From contig NZ_VLPK01000004.1 of NCBI RefSeq assembly GCF_007558865.1, positions 186,001 to 250,000 of the forward strand: 64,000 nucleotides of DNA, in the 5' to 3' direction. Positions 9,413-18,554 of this stretch are shown here, one piece after another; position 1 is the first letter of the stretch; the number at the start of each line of letters is the position of its first letter. Source of the stretch: Mucilaginibacter corticis (GTDB lineage Bacteria; Bacteroidota; Bacteroidia; Sphingobacteriales; Sphingobacteriaceae). The translations under genes and the position numbers were made by a program. A model generated the notes under the pieces. It ran no database searches. It was not told the origin of the DNA and worked only from the letters and a program-made list of their open reading frames with translations.

Positions 9413-10597
9413 ATGATTAAACAGAAGATACAGCAACTTTCTAAAAATATTTATAGTAATGTGGTAGCTAACCGCCGTCATATCCATTCGCACCCCGAGC
9501 TTTCTTTCCATGAGGTAGAAACATCTGCATTTGTGGCCAAGAAACTGGATGAACTGGGTATTGGCTGGGAACGCATGGCCGATAATGGTCTGGTAGCCCT
9601 GATAAAAGGCGAGAAGGCATCTGATAAAGTTGTTGCCCTGCGTGCCGATATGGATGCGTTGCCTATCACCGAGGCTAACGATGTACCCTATAAATCACAA
9701 AACGAAGGGGTAATGCATGCCTGCGGACATGATGTACATACCTCGTCACTGTTAGGTACTGCCAAAATCCTGACCGAACTGAAAAGTGAGTTTGGCGGCA
9801 CGGTTAAACTGATCTTTCAGCCTGCAGAAGAGCGTTTGCCGGGTGGTGCGAGCCTGATGATAAAAGAAGGTGTCCTTGAAAATCCAAAACCAGATGCTGT
9901 ACTTGGGCAGCACGTGATGCCTTTGATAGATGCCGGTAAATTTGGTTTCCGCGCAGGCAAATACATGGCATCTACGGATGAGTTATATGTTACTGTAAAA
10001 GGTAAGGGTGGTCACGGCGCTCAGCCACAACAAAATGTCGACCCGGTAATTATTACCGCGCATATATTGATCGCTCTGCAGCAAATTGTAAGCCGCTTTG
10101 CGGATCCTAAAAATCCTACTGTATTATCATTTGGTAAGGTGATAGCAAACGGCGCTACCAACGTTATACCTAACGAAGTTAAGCTGGAAGGTACCTTTAG
10201 GGCGATGAACGAAACCTGGCGCGCTGATGCCCACATTAAAATGAAAAAAATGGCCGAAGGCATTGCCGAAAGTATGGGCGGCAGTTGCGAGTTCAATATC
10301 ATGAAGGGCTACCCGTTCCTGATCAACGAGCCTAAGCTTACCGACGCTACCCGCAGCCACGCCGAAGATTACCTGGGCAAAGAAAATGTGGTCGACCTGG
10401 ATATCTGGATGGCAGCAGAAGATTTTGCTTATTATTCGCAGGTGGCTGATGCTTGTTTTTATCGCATGGGGATCCGCAATGAAAGCCGTGGTATAACATC
10501 GGCAGTACATACGCCAACCTTTGATATTGAAGAAACCGCGCTTGAGCAAAGCATTGGTTTAATGGCGTACTTGGCGGTTAAGCAGTTAGGGAATTAA
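9413..10597 (+). CDS. M20 family amidohydrolase (N-acyl amino acid hydrolase type)
   Basis: 394 aa, full family length. Metal-site motifs are ordered as in M20D enzymes: HSHPELSFHE near 25-34, ADMDALPI near 78-85, HACGHDVHTS (metal ligands Cys104 and His106) and QPAEE near 136-140. The dimerisation (lid) domain lies around 180-290 and the distal ligand near WMAAEDFAYY. The family hydrolyses amide bonds of N-acyl or N-acetyl amino acids and some hippurate- or auxin-type conjugates; the substrate cannot be read from sequence. No signal peptide, so cytoplasmic. Downstream lies repeat R1 copy b. Confidence 0.92.
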   Translation: MIKQKIQQLSKNIYSNVVANRRHIHSHPELSFHEVETSAFVAKKLDELGIGWERMADNGLVALIKGEKASDKVVALRADMDALPITEANDVPYKSQNEGVMHACGHDVHTSSLLGTAKILTELKSEFGGTVKLIFQPAEERLPGGASLMIKEGVLENPKPDAVLGQHVMPLIDAGKFGFRAGKYMASTDELYVTVKGKGGHGAQPQQNVDPVIITAHILIALQQIVSRFADPKNPTVLSFGKVIANGATNVIPNEVKLEGTFRAMNETWRADAHIKMKKMAEGIAESMGGSCEFNIMKGYPFLINEPKLTDATRSHAEDYLGKENVVDLDIWMAAEDFAYYSQVADACFYRMGIRNESRGITSAVHTPTFDIEETALEQSIGLMAYLAVKQLGN

Positions 10598-10610
10598 TTA
10601 TTCCAGACTT

Positions 10611-10686
10611 GTCATTCTGAGCGATAGCGAAGAATCTGTAAACTTTGCAATCGCCGCTGTGCAGATGCTTCGTTCCTCAGCATGAC
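10611..10686. repeat. Dispersed intergenic repeat R1, copy b
   Basis: Second copy of the 76-bp element at 671-746. The outer dyad (GTCATTCTGAG and CTCAGCATGAC) is closer to perfect here, and the differences cluster in the loop. It sits just upstream of the gene at 10702. Confidence 0.8.
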
Positions 10687-10701
10687 AACCTATAATTTGA
10701 T

Positions 10702-11622
10702 ATGATCAAAAAATCCCTCATCGCTTTTTGCCTTTTGCTTTCTGCTTTTAGCTTAAAAGCGCAACAGCACCGTTTTAACCCGGATACTATATTGACAGTG
10801 GTGATCGATTCACCGGTTAATATCCGCTCGCACCGGTTAAATGCGCAAGATTTTATTGATGCCGTAATTGCCGATACCGGTTTTTACAAGGCTTTCCGCA
10901 ATATGAAGCGCTACGGCTTCACTGCCGAAAACAGCATCTACACTTACGATAAAAATAATAAGACGGACGGCGAGATCCACCGTGTTGTAAAGCATACCAT
11001 AGTTAACGGCAAGCATAAAACCGAATACCTAGTAAAGCAGGACAAAGGTAATGTGTACAAGCGCAACGGCAAGTATGAGCTTTACACTGTGGAGATGTTT
11101 GATTACATTTTTAACAATGCCTACAATTCTGATTTTTCTGCAAATGATCCGTTGGCAGGCGTGGGCAAAAATGGTTCATACAAGGATAAGCTGAAAACGC
11201 TCATCTTTTCACCAGGACGTAAGGTTACGGGGATTCCTTTTCTGAGTGGTAAAACAGAGATCTTTGGCCCCGACATGCGGCAATTTTACAACTACGAATT
11301 TGCCCGGGGTAAATACCTCGACTCTATACCCGTTTACCGCTTTAAAGTGATAAAAAAGCCAAGCGCTGCAGATGGTGATGTCATGATAAAAGAGCTGACC
11401 ACCATTTTTGATATGCGCACTTTTAAGATTTTGGGCCGCTATGTCGACATGAAATACAATAATTTTTTGTTCGACTTTGATGTAAAGATGAACATTGAAT
11501 TGATCCCTTATAATAACGAGTTACTTCCCGCCAAAGTAAGTTACCAGGGCAATTGGAATGTGCCGTTCCACAAAGAAGAACGGGCCAGCTTTTTGATCTT
11601 GCAGAAGGATTATTCGAAATGA
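10702..11622 (+). CDS. Exported protein of unknown function
   Basis: 306 aa with a signal peptide ending LKAQQ at about residue 21. The rest is a mixed alpha/beta sequence with no motif I recognise. It contains a KNGKYELYTVEMFDYIF segment near 118 and ends in a beta-rich stretch. The pattern (a lipid- or polymer-like beta domain with a repeated YKRNGKYEL/KYLDSIPVYRF layout) resembles conserved uncharacterised Bacteroidota periplasmic proteins. No lipobox cysteine. Convincing as a gene by signal peptide, length and codon use; function unknown. Confidence 0.75.
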   Translation: MIKKSLIAFCLLLSAFSLKAQQHRFNPDTILTVVIDSPVNIRSHRLNAQDFIDAVIADTGFYKAFRNMKRYGFTAENSIYTYDKNNKTDGEIHRVVKHTIVNGKHKTEYLVKQDKGNVYKRNGKYELYTVEMFDYIFNNAYNSDFSANDPLAGVGKNGSYKDKLKTLIFSPGRKVTGIPFLSGKTEIFGPDMRQFYNYEFARGKYLDSIPVYRFKVIKKPSAADGDVMIKELTTIFDMRTFKILGRYVDMKYNNFLFDFDVKMNIELIPYNNELLPAKVSYQGNWNVPFHKEERASFLILQKDYSK

Positions 11623-11702
11623 TATAAATCAAGTGTCTTTGCGCTTAATCGCAGAGGGATCAGCCCTATGCTTTGGCTCTCTTTTTTCGCTATTATTGTG
11701 GT

Positions 11703-12956
11703 ATGAAAAAGTGTCTCCTTATTCTTTTTGTATTCGTCACTTTTAAATGCGCTGCTCAACCCTATGCAGACAGCGTTTACAATCCACATATCAAAACCAT
11801 CGAGTTTTATAATACTAAGAAGCAGGCTTCTTTCCCGGTAATTACTTTACAGTCGGGCGAGCAGGTGCTGCTGACTTTTGACGACCTGCGCGGCGGCAGT
11901 ATCAATTACTATTACAGTATTGAACATTGCGACAGCAAATGGAACTTGTCGAACATATCGGCAGCCGAATACTTAAAAGGTTTCCAGGAAGACAGGCTGA
12001 CAGATTATACCTACTCGACCAATACGCTGCAAAAATATACCCACTACGAGCTCAAACTGCCAAATGACATCATAGCGCCCAAAATCCCGGGCAACTACAT
12101 TCTTAAAGTTTATGAGGACGGCGACAAATCAAAGATCATACTTACCCGCCGGCTGTATGTGTTAAGCAACCGGGTAGGGGTGTCTGCCGACATCGTTTCG
12201 TCAAATGACCCATCGCTAAAGCAAACCAATCAGAAGATCAATTTCCAGGTAAATTATTCGGGCTTGAATGTGCAGAACCCAAATGCGGATATCCGGGTGC
12301 TGCTGCTGCAAAATGCCCGAAGCGAAACCGGCATCTGGAGTAATACGCCCACCAGTATCAGGGGTACACAGCTGATTTATAATGATGTCAGCATAAATGA
12401 CTTTCCGGGTCGCAACGAGTTCAGGCGGTTTGATACCCGCAGCCTGAAATTAAACTCTGAGCGGGTAGGGCATATTTACCGAGATACCGCCAACACGGTT
12501 GTACTGTTAGGCGACCCGTTACGTAACCAGCCTGGTTACTCTTTTCAGTATGATAACGACGGTAACTTTTTTATCCTGAACACCGAAGGCAGCGAGCCGC
12601 GGCGCGACGGTGATTACGCGCATATGTATTTTAGCCTGGCTGCCAATAAAACGGATAAGGAAGGCGCAGCCTACATTGTAGGGAAATTTAACGACTATAA
12701 AACCGATGCTGATAGCAAACTGGATTATGACCCGGTTAAAGGGCGTTTCTTTACCAACCTGTTTTTAAAGCAGGGGGTGTATGATTATGAATATGTATGG
12801 TCAGACCGTGGTACGGGCAAGCCGGATGATATCCCGATAGAGGGTACCCATTTTGAAACCGAGAACGATTACCAGCTATTGGTTTACTATCGCCCGGCAA
12901 ACGCGCGCTGGGAAGAACTGGTTGGTTACAGGTTGTTAAATACAGTTAAGAAATAG
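11703..12956 (+). CDS. DUF5103 protein (type IX secretion plug domain)
   Basis: 417 aa from the ATG at 11703, which is followed at once by a signal peptide (MKKCLLILF to FKCAAQP). The earlier ATG would add ten non-signal residues. Tandem beta-sandwich layout: an Ig-like first half with LTFDDLRGGSINYYYSIEHCDSKW, and a second half with a carbohydrate-module-like fold (AAYIVGKFNDYKTDADSKLDYD). DUF5103 has been renamed for its similarity to the plug protein of the type IX secretion channel, so an outer-membrane secretion role is inferred; no other T9SS gene lies in this window. A near-consensus -7 box (TATTATTG) ends five bases before the ATG. Confidence 0.82.
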   Translation: MKKCLLILFVFVTFKCAAQPYADSVYNPHIKTIEFYNTKKQASFPVITLQSGEQVLLTFDDLRGGSINYYYSIEHCDSKWNLSNISAAEYLKGFQEDRLTDYTYSTNTLQKYTHYELKLPNDIIAPKIPGNYILKVYEDGDKSKIILTRRLYVLSNRVGVSADIVSSNDPSLKQTNQKINFQVNYSGLNVQNPNADIRVLLLQNARSETGIWSNTPTSIRGTQLIYNDVSINDFPGRNEFRRFDTRSLKLNSERVGHIYRDTANTVVLLGDPLRNQPGYSFQYDNDGNFFILNTEGSEPRRDGDYAHMYFSLAANKTDKEGAAYIVGKFNDYKTDADSKLDYDPVKGRFFTNLFLKQGVYDYEYVWSDRGTGKPDDIPIEGTHFETENDYQLLVYYRPANARWEELVGYRLLNTVKK

Positions 12957-13019
12957 CTCCGACTAATTATCCTGTTCATGTCATAAAAAGCTCCTAGTCC
13001 GGCTTATCCGGCGGGCAAT

Positions 13020-13040
13020 CCTTATTTTTACTTAATAAGG
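13020..13040. promoter_or_regulatory. Small dyad upstream of the ABC exporter
   Basis: CCTTATT (13020-13026) and AATAAGG (13034-13040) form a perfect 7-bp dyad with a 7-nt centre, just before the likely ribosome-binding AGGGAG and the TTG start. It could be an operator or an RNA hairpin controlling initiation. Confidence 0.3.
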
Positions 13041-13050
13041 GAGAACAAGT

Positions 13051-14886
13051 TTGAATAATAATCCGCCTAAAAAGGCAAATACATCATCATTAACATTTAA
13101 GGAACGGCTGCAGGCCCTGCGCAATTTACCCGCGTTTTTTAAACTGGTTTGGGAAACCAGCCCGTTAATGACCATCGTTAGTTTTGTACTGCGCATTATC
13201 AGGTCAGCTATGCCGGTAGCCTTGTTGTACGTGGGTAAGCTGATCATTGACGATGTAATTATATTGAGCCACAACCACGCCGCGCAGACCTATCATTTAT
13301 GGCAATTGGTAGGGTTGGAGTTTGTGCTGGCTATTTTAACGGATGGCCTTAGCCGCGCCATTACCTTAATGGATAGCCTGCTTGGCGACCTGTTTAGCAA
13401 CCATACTTCGGTAAGGATAATGAGCCACGCGGCAATGCTTGACCTTGACCAGTTTGAAGATGCCGTGTTTTATGATAAGCTTGAACGCGCACGCCAGCAA
13501 ACGGTAGGCCGTACCATCCTGCTATCGCAGATCATGAGCCAGATCCAGGACCTCATCACCATGGCATTTTTAGCTGCTGGTTTAATGGCTTTTAACCCCT
13601 GGCTTATCATTATGCTCTTGTTTGCCATTATCCCGGCATTTCTGGGCGAATCATACTTTAACGACCGCAGTTATTTACTTACCCGTGGCCAAACCCCCGA
13701 GCGTCGCGAACTTGACTATGTGCGCTACCTTGGTGCCAGCGACGAAACCGCCAAAGAGATCAAAATATTTGACCTGTCGGGATTTATCATCGACCGGTTT
13801 AAACAACTGTCAGCCAGGTTTTATAAGGATAATAAACGGCTGTCTATACAGCGTTCGTTGTGGGGTACTTTCTTTGCTATGCTGGGCAGTGTGGGCTATT
13901 ACGCAGCCTATGTATTTATCATTGTCGGAGCTATTGAAGGTAAGGTTAGTATTGGTCAGCTGGCCTTTTTAGCAGGCTCGTTCAGGCAGCTGCGGTCGTT
14001 GCTTGAAGGGATTCTAACCCGGTTCACATCGGTATCGCAGGGCGCAATCTACCTGAGCGACTTTTTTGACTTCTTCGAGATCAGGCCAAAGATCAAATTG
14101 GCGGCAAAGCCATTACCGTTCCCTAAGGTCATTCAGCAAGGCTTTGTCTTTGAGGATGTAGGTTTCAAATATGTAAATGCAGAACGCTGGGCCAACCGTC
14201 ACCTTAATTTCACGCTGTACCCCGGCGAAAAGCTGGCATTGGTAGGCGAGAACGGCGCAGGCAAGACAACACTTGTAAAACTCTTATCAAGGCTATATGA
14301 CCCAACCGAGGGCAGAATCTTGCTGGATGGCGTAGATCTGCGTGAATATGACCTTACCGACCTGCGCTTAAACGTGGGCGTTATCTTCCAGGACTACCTG
14401 CGCTACCAAATGACATTTGCGCAAAATATAGCGGCGGGTAACATCAACCAGTTACACAATGACGCGCTCATTAAACAATCGGCAAAGCAAAGCCTGGCCG
14501 ATCTGCTGGCGGCTAAGCTTCCGGGCGGGTACAATCAACAGTTGGGTAAACGTTTTGCCGATGGTGTTGAACTATCGGGCGGCGAATGGCAGAAGGTAGC
14601 CCTGGCACGCGCTTATATGCGCGACGCGCAATTGCTGATACTGGACGAACCCACATCGGCCCTTGACGCACGGGCAGAGTACGAGGTTTTTCAGCGCTTT
14701 GCCGACCTGACCAAAGGGAAATCGGCTATCCTGATCTCGCACCGTTTCAGTACCGTACGGATGGCCGACAGGATCCTGGTATTAGAAAAAGGCGAACTCA
14801 AAGAAATTGGCAGCCATGAAGAATTGCTGATAAAGGGCGGCATCTACGCCGAGCTGTTTGATCTGCAGGCAATGGGGTATAGGTAA
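13051..14886 (+). CDS. ABC transporter, fused membrane and ATPase domains
   Basis: 611 aa half-transporter of the exporter (MsbA/LmrA-like) type, expected to work as a homodimer in the inner membrane. The TTG start follows an AGGGAGAA ribosome-binding stretch; no in-frame ATG gives a full first helix. The N-terminal 330 residues hold about six membrane helices. The ATPase domain has Walker A GENGAGKTT at about 399-407, Q-loop FQDYLRYQ, signature LSGGEWQK, Walker B LLILDEPTSALD and switch SHRFST. The substrate is unknown; lipids, peptides and drugs are all possible for this class. No partner half-transporter is adjacent. Confidence 0.93.
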   Translation: MNNNPPKKANTSSLTFKERLQALRNLPAFFKLVWETSPLMTIVSFVLRIIRSAMPVALLYVGKLIIDDVIILSHNHAAQTYHLWQLVGLEFVLAILTDGLSRAITLMDSLLGDLFSNHTSVRIMSHAAMLDLDQFEDAVFYDKLERARQQTVGRTILLSQIMSQIQDLITMAFLAAGLMAFNPWLIIMLLFAIIPAFLGESYFNDRSYLLTRGQTPERRELDYVRYLGASDETAKEIKIFDLSGFIIDRFKQLSARFYKDNKRLSIQRSLWGTFFAMLGSVGYYAAYVFIIVGAIEGKVSIGQLAFLAGSFRQLRSLLEGILTRFTSVSQGAIYLSDFFDFFEIRPKIKLAAKPLPFPKVIQQGFVFEDVGFKYVNAERWANRHLNFTLYPGEKLALVGENGAGKTTLVKLLSRLYDPTEGRILLDGVDLREYDLTDLRLNVGVIFQDYLRYQMTFAQNIAAGNINQLHNDALIKQSAKQSLADLLAAKLPGGYNQQLGKRFADGVELSGGEWQKVALARAYMRDAQLLILDEPTSALDARAEYEVFQRFADLTKGKSAILISHRFSTVRMADRILVLEKGELKEIGSHEELLIKGGIYAELFDLQAMGYR

Positions 14887-14925
14887 AGACTGGCTATTTT
14901 ATCTCCAGATGGGGGACGCTTTATG

Positions 14926-15040
14926 TGATGTTTTGTTTCACGCGAGTGTGAAACAAATGAAACAGATGAAACAAGACTTTTGATTAAGTTATTGATATTC
15001 AGTTTTTTGTTAAAAATCGGTGAAACAAAATGAAACAAAG
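14926..15040. repeat. Structured intergenic element A (arm plus 9-bp triplets)
   Basis: Left arm TGTTTCA (14934-14940), spacer CGCGAGTG, then TGAAACA at 14949, 14958 and 14967 in exact 9-bp steps. Each unit is the reverse complement of the arm. Two more TGAAACA copies lie at 15021 and 15031. The element at 45082-45130 has the same register with different letters. It may be a cooperative protein-binding site, an RNA structure or a mobile repeat. Confidence 0.65.
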
Positions 15041-15133
15041 AATAAGTCAGTAAGATTAGCTGTGAAATTTCTTTATTTTATTGACTTTCAAATGATTGTA
15101 AAATAGCTTTTTCGCTGATAACAAAACTCTGCT

Positions 15134-15141
15134 TACCTTTA
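15134..15141 (+). promoter_or_regulatory. Probable -7 box of the glycosyltransferase gene
   Basis: TACCTTTA, one mismatch to TAnnTTTG, ends eight bases before the ATG at 15150. If used, the transcript is leaderless or nearly so. Confidence 0.4.
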
Positions 15142-15149
15142 CCGCTTAT

Positions 15150-16814
15150 ATGGATAACCAAAATTCCGCGATTGCTGTTAAATGGCTTTACCTGTTTATT
15201 GGTTTAGCTGTTATTGTAAACTTTAGCGGATTATTTGTACCCATCATCGGCCCCGATGGTACGTTGTATGCTTCCATCGCCAAAACCATGGCATTGCGTA
15301 ATGATTATGTAGACCTGTATGCCTATGGCGCCGACTGGCTGGATAAGCCGCATTTCCCGTTTTGGATAGCCGCTTTTTCCTTTAAACTTTTCGGGTTTAC
15401 AACCTGGGCGTACAAGCTGCCGGGCATCCTGTTTTTACTGATGGGCGCTTTTTATACTTACCTGTTTGGCAAAGCGCTGTATAATAAACAAACAGGTTTG
15501 TGGGCGGTGTTGATCTTGTTGACCGCTCAACATATCATATTATCTGATAATGACGTACGTGCCGAGCCTTATTTAACTGGCCTTATCATAGCGTCGGTTT
15601 ACCATTTATATAAGGCACACATCAACAATAATTATTGGCAGTTACTATGGGGCTGCCTGTTTGCCGCTTGCGCTATCATGACCAAGGGCATGTTTGCGCT
15701 TATACCAATCGGCGGTGCCATTGCAGGTCATCTGATCATTACCCGGCAATGGAAACAGCTTTTTAGCCTGCGCTGGCTGATAGCCGTTATTTTGGTGCTG
15801 ATCTTTATTATCCCCGAACTGTATTGTCTTAACCACCAGTTTGACCAGCATCCGGAGAAACTGATCTTCGACAGGCATAATGTATCAGGCATCCGGTTCT
15901 TTTTCTGGGACAGCCAGTTCGGGCGTTTCTTTAATACAGGCCCCATAAAAGGCCACGGCGACCCAACGTTTTTTGTGCATACCACGCTATGGGCGTTTTT
16001 GCCATGGTCGTTATTGCTGTTTGCGGCCATTTACCAATTTATCAAAAAAGGCAGCAAGCAGGTAAACGTTACCGAATGGTATTGCGTTTCGGGCGCATTA
16101 TTGACCTTCCTGCTGTTCTCGGCCTCAAAATTCCAGTTACCGCATTACCTGAATATTGTGTTCCCGTTTTTCGCCATTACAACAGCGCAGTACTTGTACA
16201 ACGTGTCCGGTTTAAAGAGTATCAGGGCTATCCGGGTAACGCAAGTAATTGTTATTGTATTACTCATCGTTATAGTATGCCTGCTGCACTATTTTTATCA
16301 GCCTGAAACATTTACCATAGCCATTGGCATTTGCTTATTGATCCTGCTCGTGGCTTTGCTTTTTCTGCCGCAGGCGATTGCCTCAGATACCATTGCCAAA
16401 ACATTTTTGCGGACGTTGTTAGTTTCGTTTCTTATCAATATTTACCTGAATACCGTATTTTATACCTCGCTATTGCATTACCAAGCGGGCAGCGAAGCAG
16501 CCATGTGGATCAATCAAAATAACCATGCAAAACTCCCTGTAGTGCAAATGAGCGACGAGTTTGTGTCGGCCACAAATTTTTATATCAATGGACCTATAAT
16601 TACGGCAGGCAGCGATAAAGATTACCCGCAAAGCACATTTATGTTATACGCCGCCGCGGATAAGGTTAAAGATCTTGAAGGAAAAGGTTATAAGGTCAGG
16701 CAATTACAAACATTTCAACGGTATTGGGTAAGCCGCTTAAAACCGGCATTTTTAAATAAAGCCACCCGCGAGAAAGAATTAACACAGACAGCGGTGGTGA
16801 TTGTTAGCCGTTAA
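15150..16814 (+). CDS. GT39/ArnT-like membrane glycosyltransferase
   Basis: 554 aa, about twelve hydrophobic helices, GT-C topology. The first periplasmic loop holds the conserved acidic motif (IGPDGTLYASIAKTMA, Asp near residue 35) followed by DWLDKPHFPFWIAA, as in ArnT/PMT-type enzymes that use polyprenyl-phosphate-linked sugars. A second acidic motif, NDVRAEPYLTG, follows helix 4. The last 100 residues form a soluble periplasmic domain. The family glycosylates lipid A or proteins at the outer face of the inner membrane; the acceptor here is unknown. It stands alone between element A and repeat R2. Confidence 0.85.
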   Translation: MDNQNSAIAVKWLYLFIGLAVIVNFSGLFVPIIGPDGTLYASIAKTMALRNDYVDLYAYGADWLDKPHFPFWIAAFSFKLFGFTTWAYKLPGILFLLMGAFYTYLFGKALYNKQTGLWAVLILLTAQHIILSDNDVRAEPYLTGLIIASVYHLYKAHINNNYWQLLWGCLFAACAIMTKGMFALIPIGGAIAGHLIITRQWKQLFSLRWLIAVILVLIFIIPELYCLNHQFDQHPEKLIFDRHNVSGIRFFFWDSQFGRFFNTGPIKGHGDPTFFVHTTLWAFLPWSLLLFAAIYQFIKKGSKQVNVTEWYCVSGALLTFLLFSASKFQLPHYLNIVFPFFAITTAQYLYNVSGLKSIRAIRVTQVIVIVLLIVIVCLLHYFYQPETFTIAIGICLLILLVALLFLPQAIASDTIAKTFLRTLLVSFLINIYLNTVFYTSLLHYQAGSEAAMWINQNNHAKLPVVQMSDEFVSATNFYINGPIITAGSDKDYPQSTFMLYAAADKVKDLEGKGYKVRQLQTFQRYWVSRLKPAFLNKATREKELTQTAVVIVSR

Positions 16815-16850
16815 TTAAGTTCTTTGAGCGCTTAAAGTAGTTGAACATTA

Positions 16851-17002
16851 CCCTCTTTCCGCCGAAGGCGAAGAGAGGGTCGACAAGCGTAGCGTAGTCG
16901 GGGTGAGTAATAGCCAATGTGCAGTTGTAATTCGCTTCGTCAGGACTCACCCGACCGTCGCTTTGCTCGGTCACCCTCTCTTTCGCAAGCGGAAAAGAGG
17001 GT
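16851..17002. repeat. Compound inverted repeat R2, copy a
   Basis: Two hairpins of the form CCCTCTTT...AGAGGG (16851-16879 and about 16973-17002) are joined by a long-range dyad: GGGTGAGT around 16900-16908 against ACTCACCC around 16945-16953, enclosing about 37 bp of unique sequence. Related to 17750-17836; the two flank the HAD gene. Confidence 0.75.
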
Positions 17003-17078
17003 TAACCGAAAGAATTATTAAAAGCGATTTTCTTTGGGATTTAGATTAGTCTTAACGCTCGACCAAAAAAATAAACCC

Positions 17079-17086
17079 TATTTTTG
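17079..17086 (+). promoter_or_regulatory. -7 box of the HAD gene
   Basis: TATTTTTG matches TAnnTTTG and ends seven bases before the ATG at 17094. This fixes that start over the earlier in-frame ATG at 17034 and implies a leaderless transcript. Confidence 0.55.
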
Positions 17087-17093
17087 CCGCCCG

Positions 17094-17738
17094 ATGGATA
17101 CTTCACTAAAAAGCAAATACGACAGCATAATTTTTGATCTGGATGGTACACTTTGGGATAGCTCTGCCAATGTAGTTTTGGCATGGCAGGCCGCAAAAAA
17201 CCAGGTTGATTATATAAAAGAAGATTTTACACAGCCCATGATCCATTCCATCACCGGGATGACTTATAAGGCTATTTTTGAGACCCTGCTGCCTTACCTT
17301 GATGAAACGCAGCGCGAAGAATTTAAAGCCCTGGCCGGCAAATATGAGCTGGAAATACTTTACGAAAAAGGAGGGGAGTTGTATGCCGGTTTAGAAGAAG
17401 CGCTGCAATACCTGTCGCAAAAATACAAGCTGTTTATTGTAAGCAATTGCCAGAGCGGGTACATCGAGGTTTTTTTCAAGATCAGCGGGTTTGAGCATTA
17501 TTTTCAGGGCCATCAATGCTACGGCACAAAAAGTCAGCCTAAATCAGAAAATATTCTTGACATTATAAAAGACCATAATTTACAAACGCCGGTTTACATA
17601 GGCGATACTATGGGTGATTATACAGCTGCTACCAAAGCCGGCGTGCCTTTTATTTTCGCAGATTACGGTTTTGGTGTAGTTAATGAAGACCAGGTGGCAA
17701 CGATCAGTAAGTTGACCGATTTGGTAACGTTATTATAG
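17094..17738 (+). CDS. HAD superfamily hydrolase (subfamily IA)
   Basis: 214 aa. The start at 17094 is preferred because the promoter box lies between it and the earlier ATG. Motif I DLDGTLWDS (nucleophile and acid Asp near residues 14 and 16), a helical cap, motif II VSNCQSG and motif IV YIGDTMGDYTAA with a conserved Lys segment (KSQPKSEN). The order fits small-molecule phosphatases of the phosphoglycolate phosphatase/beta-phosphoglucomutase group. Trp after the motif-I Leu favours a phosphatase of unknown substrate. Both flanks carry R2 repeats, so the gene sits in a repeat-bounded unit of about 990 bp. Confidence 0.88.
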   Translation: MDTSLKSKYDSIIFDLDGTLWDSSANVVLAWQAAKNQVDYIKEDFTQPMIHSITGMTYKAIFETLLPYLDETQREEFKALAGKYELEILYEKGGELYAGLEEALQYLSQKYKLFIVSNCQSGYIEVFFKISGFEHYFQGHQCYGTKSQPKSENILDIIKDHNLQTPVYIGDTMGDYTAATKAGVPFIFADYGFGVVNEDQVATISKLTDLVTLL

Positions 17739-17749
17739 TTTGGTACTGG

Positions 17750-17836
17750 ACCCGCTTGACCGACGCTTCGCTGGGTCACCCTCTTTCCGCCAAAGGCGAA
17801 GAGAGGGTCGGCGAGCGTAGCGAAGTCGGGGTGAGC
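17750..17836. repeat. Inverted repeat R2, copy b
   Basis: A single long imperfect hairpin centred on CCGCCAAAGGCG near 17787-17798, with arms of about 35 bp built from the same words as copy a (CCCTCTTTCCGCC, GAGAGGGTCG, GTCGGGGTGAG). It lies just after the HAD stop codon and may also serve as its transcript end. Confidence 0.7.
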
Positions 17837-17891
17837 AATATTCAAACTTTTCCATCTATTTCAGGTTTAAATTTTATAATTATCCCTCGTT

Positions 17892-18551
17892 ATGAAGATC
17901 TCTAAATACCTGCATTCCTGTTTAGTTTTTGAGTTGGATGGCTATAAATTATTGTTTGATCCCGGCAAGTTTACCTTCGCCGAAGGCCTTGTAACACCAG
18001 AAGTATTTGCTGATGTAAACGGTATCGTCATTACGCATATCCATCCTGATCATTTAGATATTGACAATCTTAAAAAGATCGCTGATATAAGTAAAGCCTC
18101 AATTTACACCAACGCCCAGGTTGGCGAAGCACTGCAAAAACACGGTATCGCACATACCGTATGGCATGACGGGCTGCATCAGCTTGGCCTGTTTAAATTA
18201 CAGGCGATCCCGGTTATTCACGAGCCTATTTTAGATAATCCCTTACCGCAAATGACCGGGTTTTTGATCAATGATAAGGTGCTGCACCCTGTTGATTCGA
18301 TGGAAGAAGCTTTATTAAAATATCAGGGTGTTGAGTTATTGATCATGGTTACTATGGCGCCCTTCGCCAATGAACTGCGCATAACTGATTTTGCCGACAG
18401 GCTGCAACCCAAACAGATCCTGCCCGTTCATGACGGCTACGCTAAAGAGTTTTTCATTAAACAACGGTACGAGGCGTATGGTAAGCATTTTGAAAAGCGT
18501 GGTATTAAATTCAATCATATTTATCAAATCGGTGATAATTTGACTGTTTAA
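17892..18551 (+). CDS. Metallo-beta-lactamase-fold hydrolase (UlaG-like)
   Basis: 219 aa. The zinc motif HIHPDHLD is near residues 51-58. Other expected ligands are the His of PVIHEP (about 113), the Asp of LHPVDSM (about 135) and the His of LPVHDGYA near 178. No signal peptide, so cytoplasmic. Size and motif spacing fit the UlaG/L-ascorbate-6-phosphate lactonase-like branch often annotated only as MBL-fold hydrolase. The substrate is unknown. It follows the HAD gene with an R2 repeat between, so cotranscription is doubtful. Confidence 0.85.
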   Translation: MKISKYLHSCLVFELDGYKLLFDPGKFTFAEGLVTPEVFADVNGIVITHIHPDHLDIDNLKKIADISKASIYTNAQVGEALQKHGIAHTVWHDGLHQLGLFKLQAIPVIHEPILDNPLPQMTGFLINDKVLHPVDSMEEALLKYQGVELLIMVTMAPFANELRITDFADRLQPKQILPVHDGYAKEFFIKQRYEAYGKHFEKRGIKFNHIYQIGDNLTV

Positions 18552-18554
18552 CGC

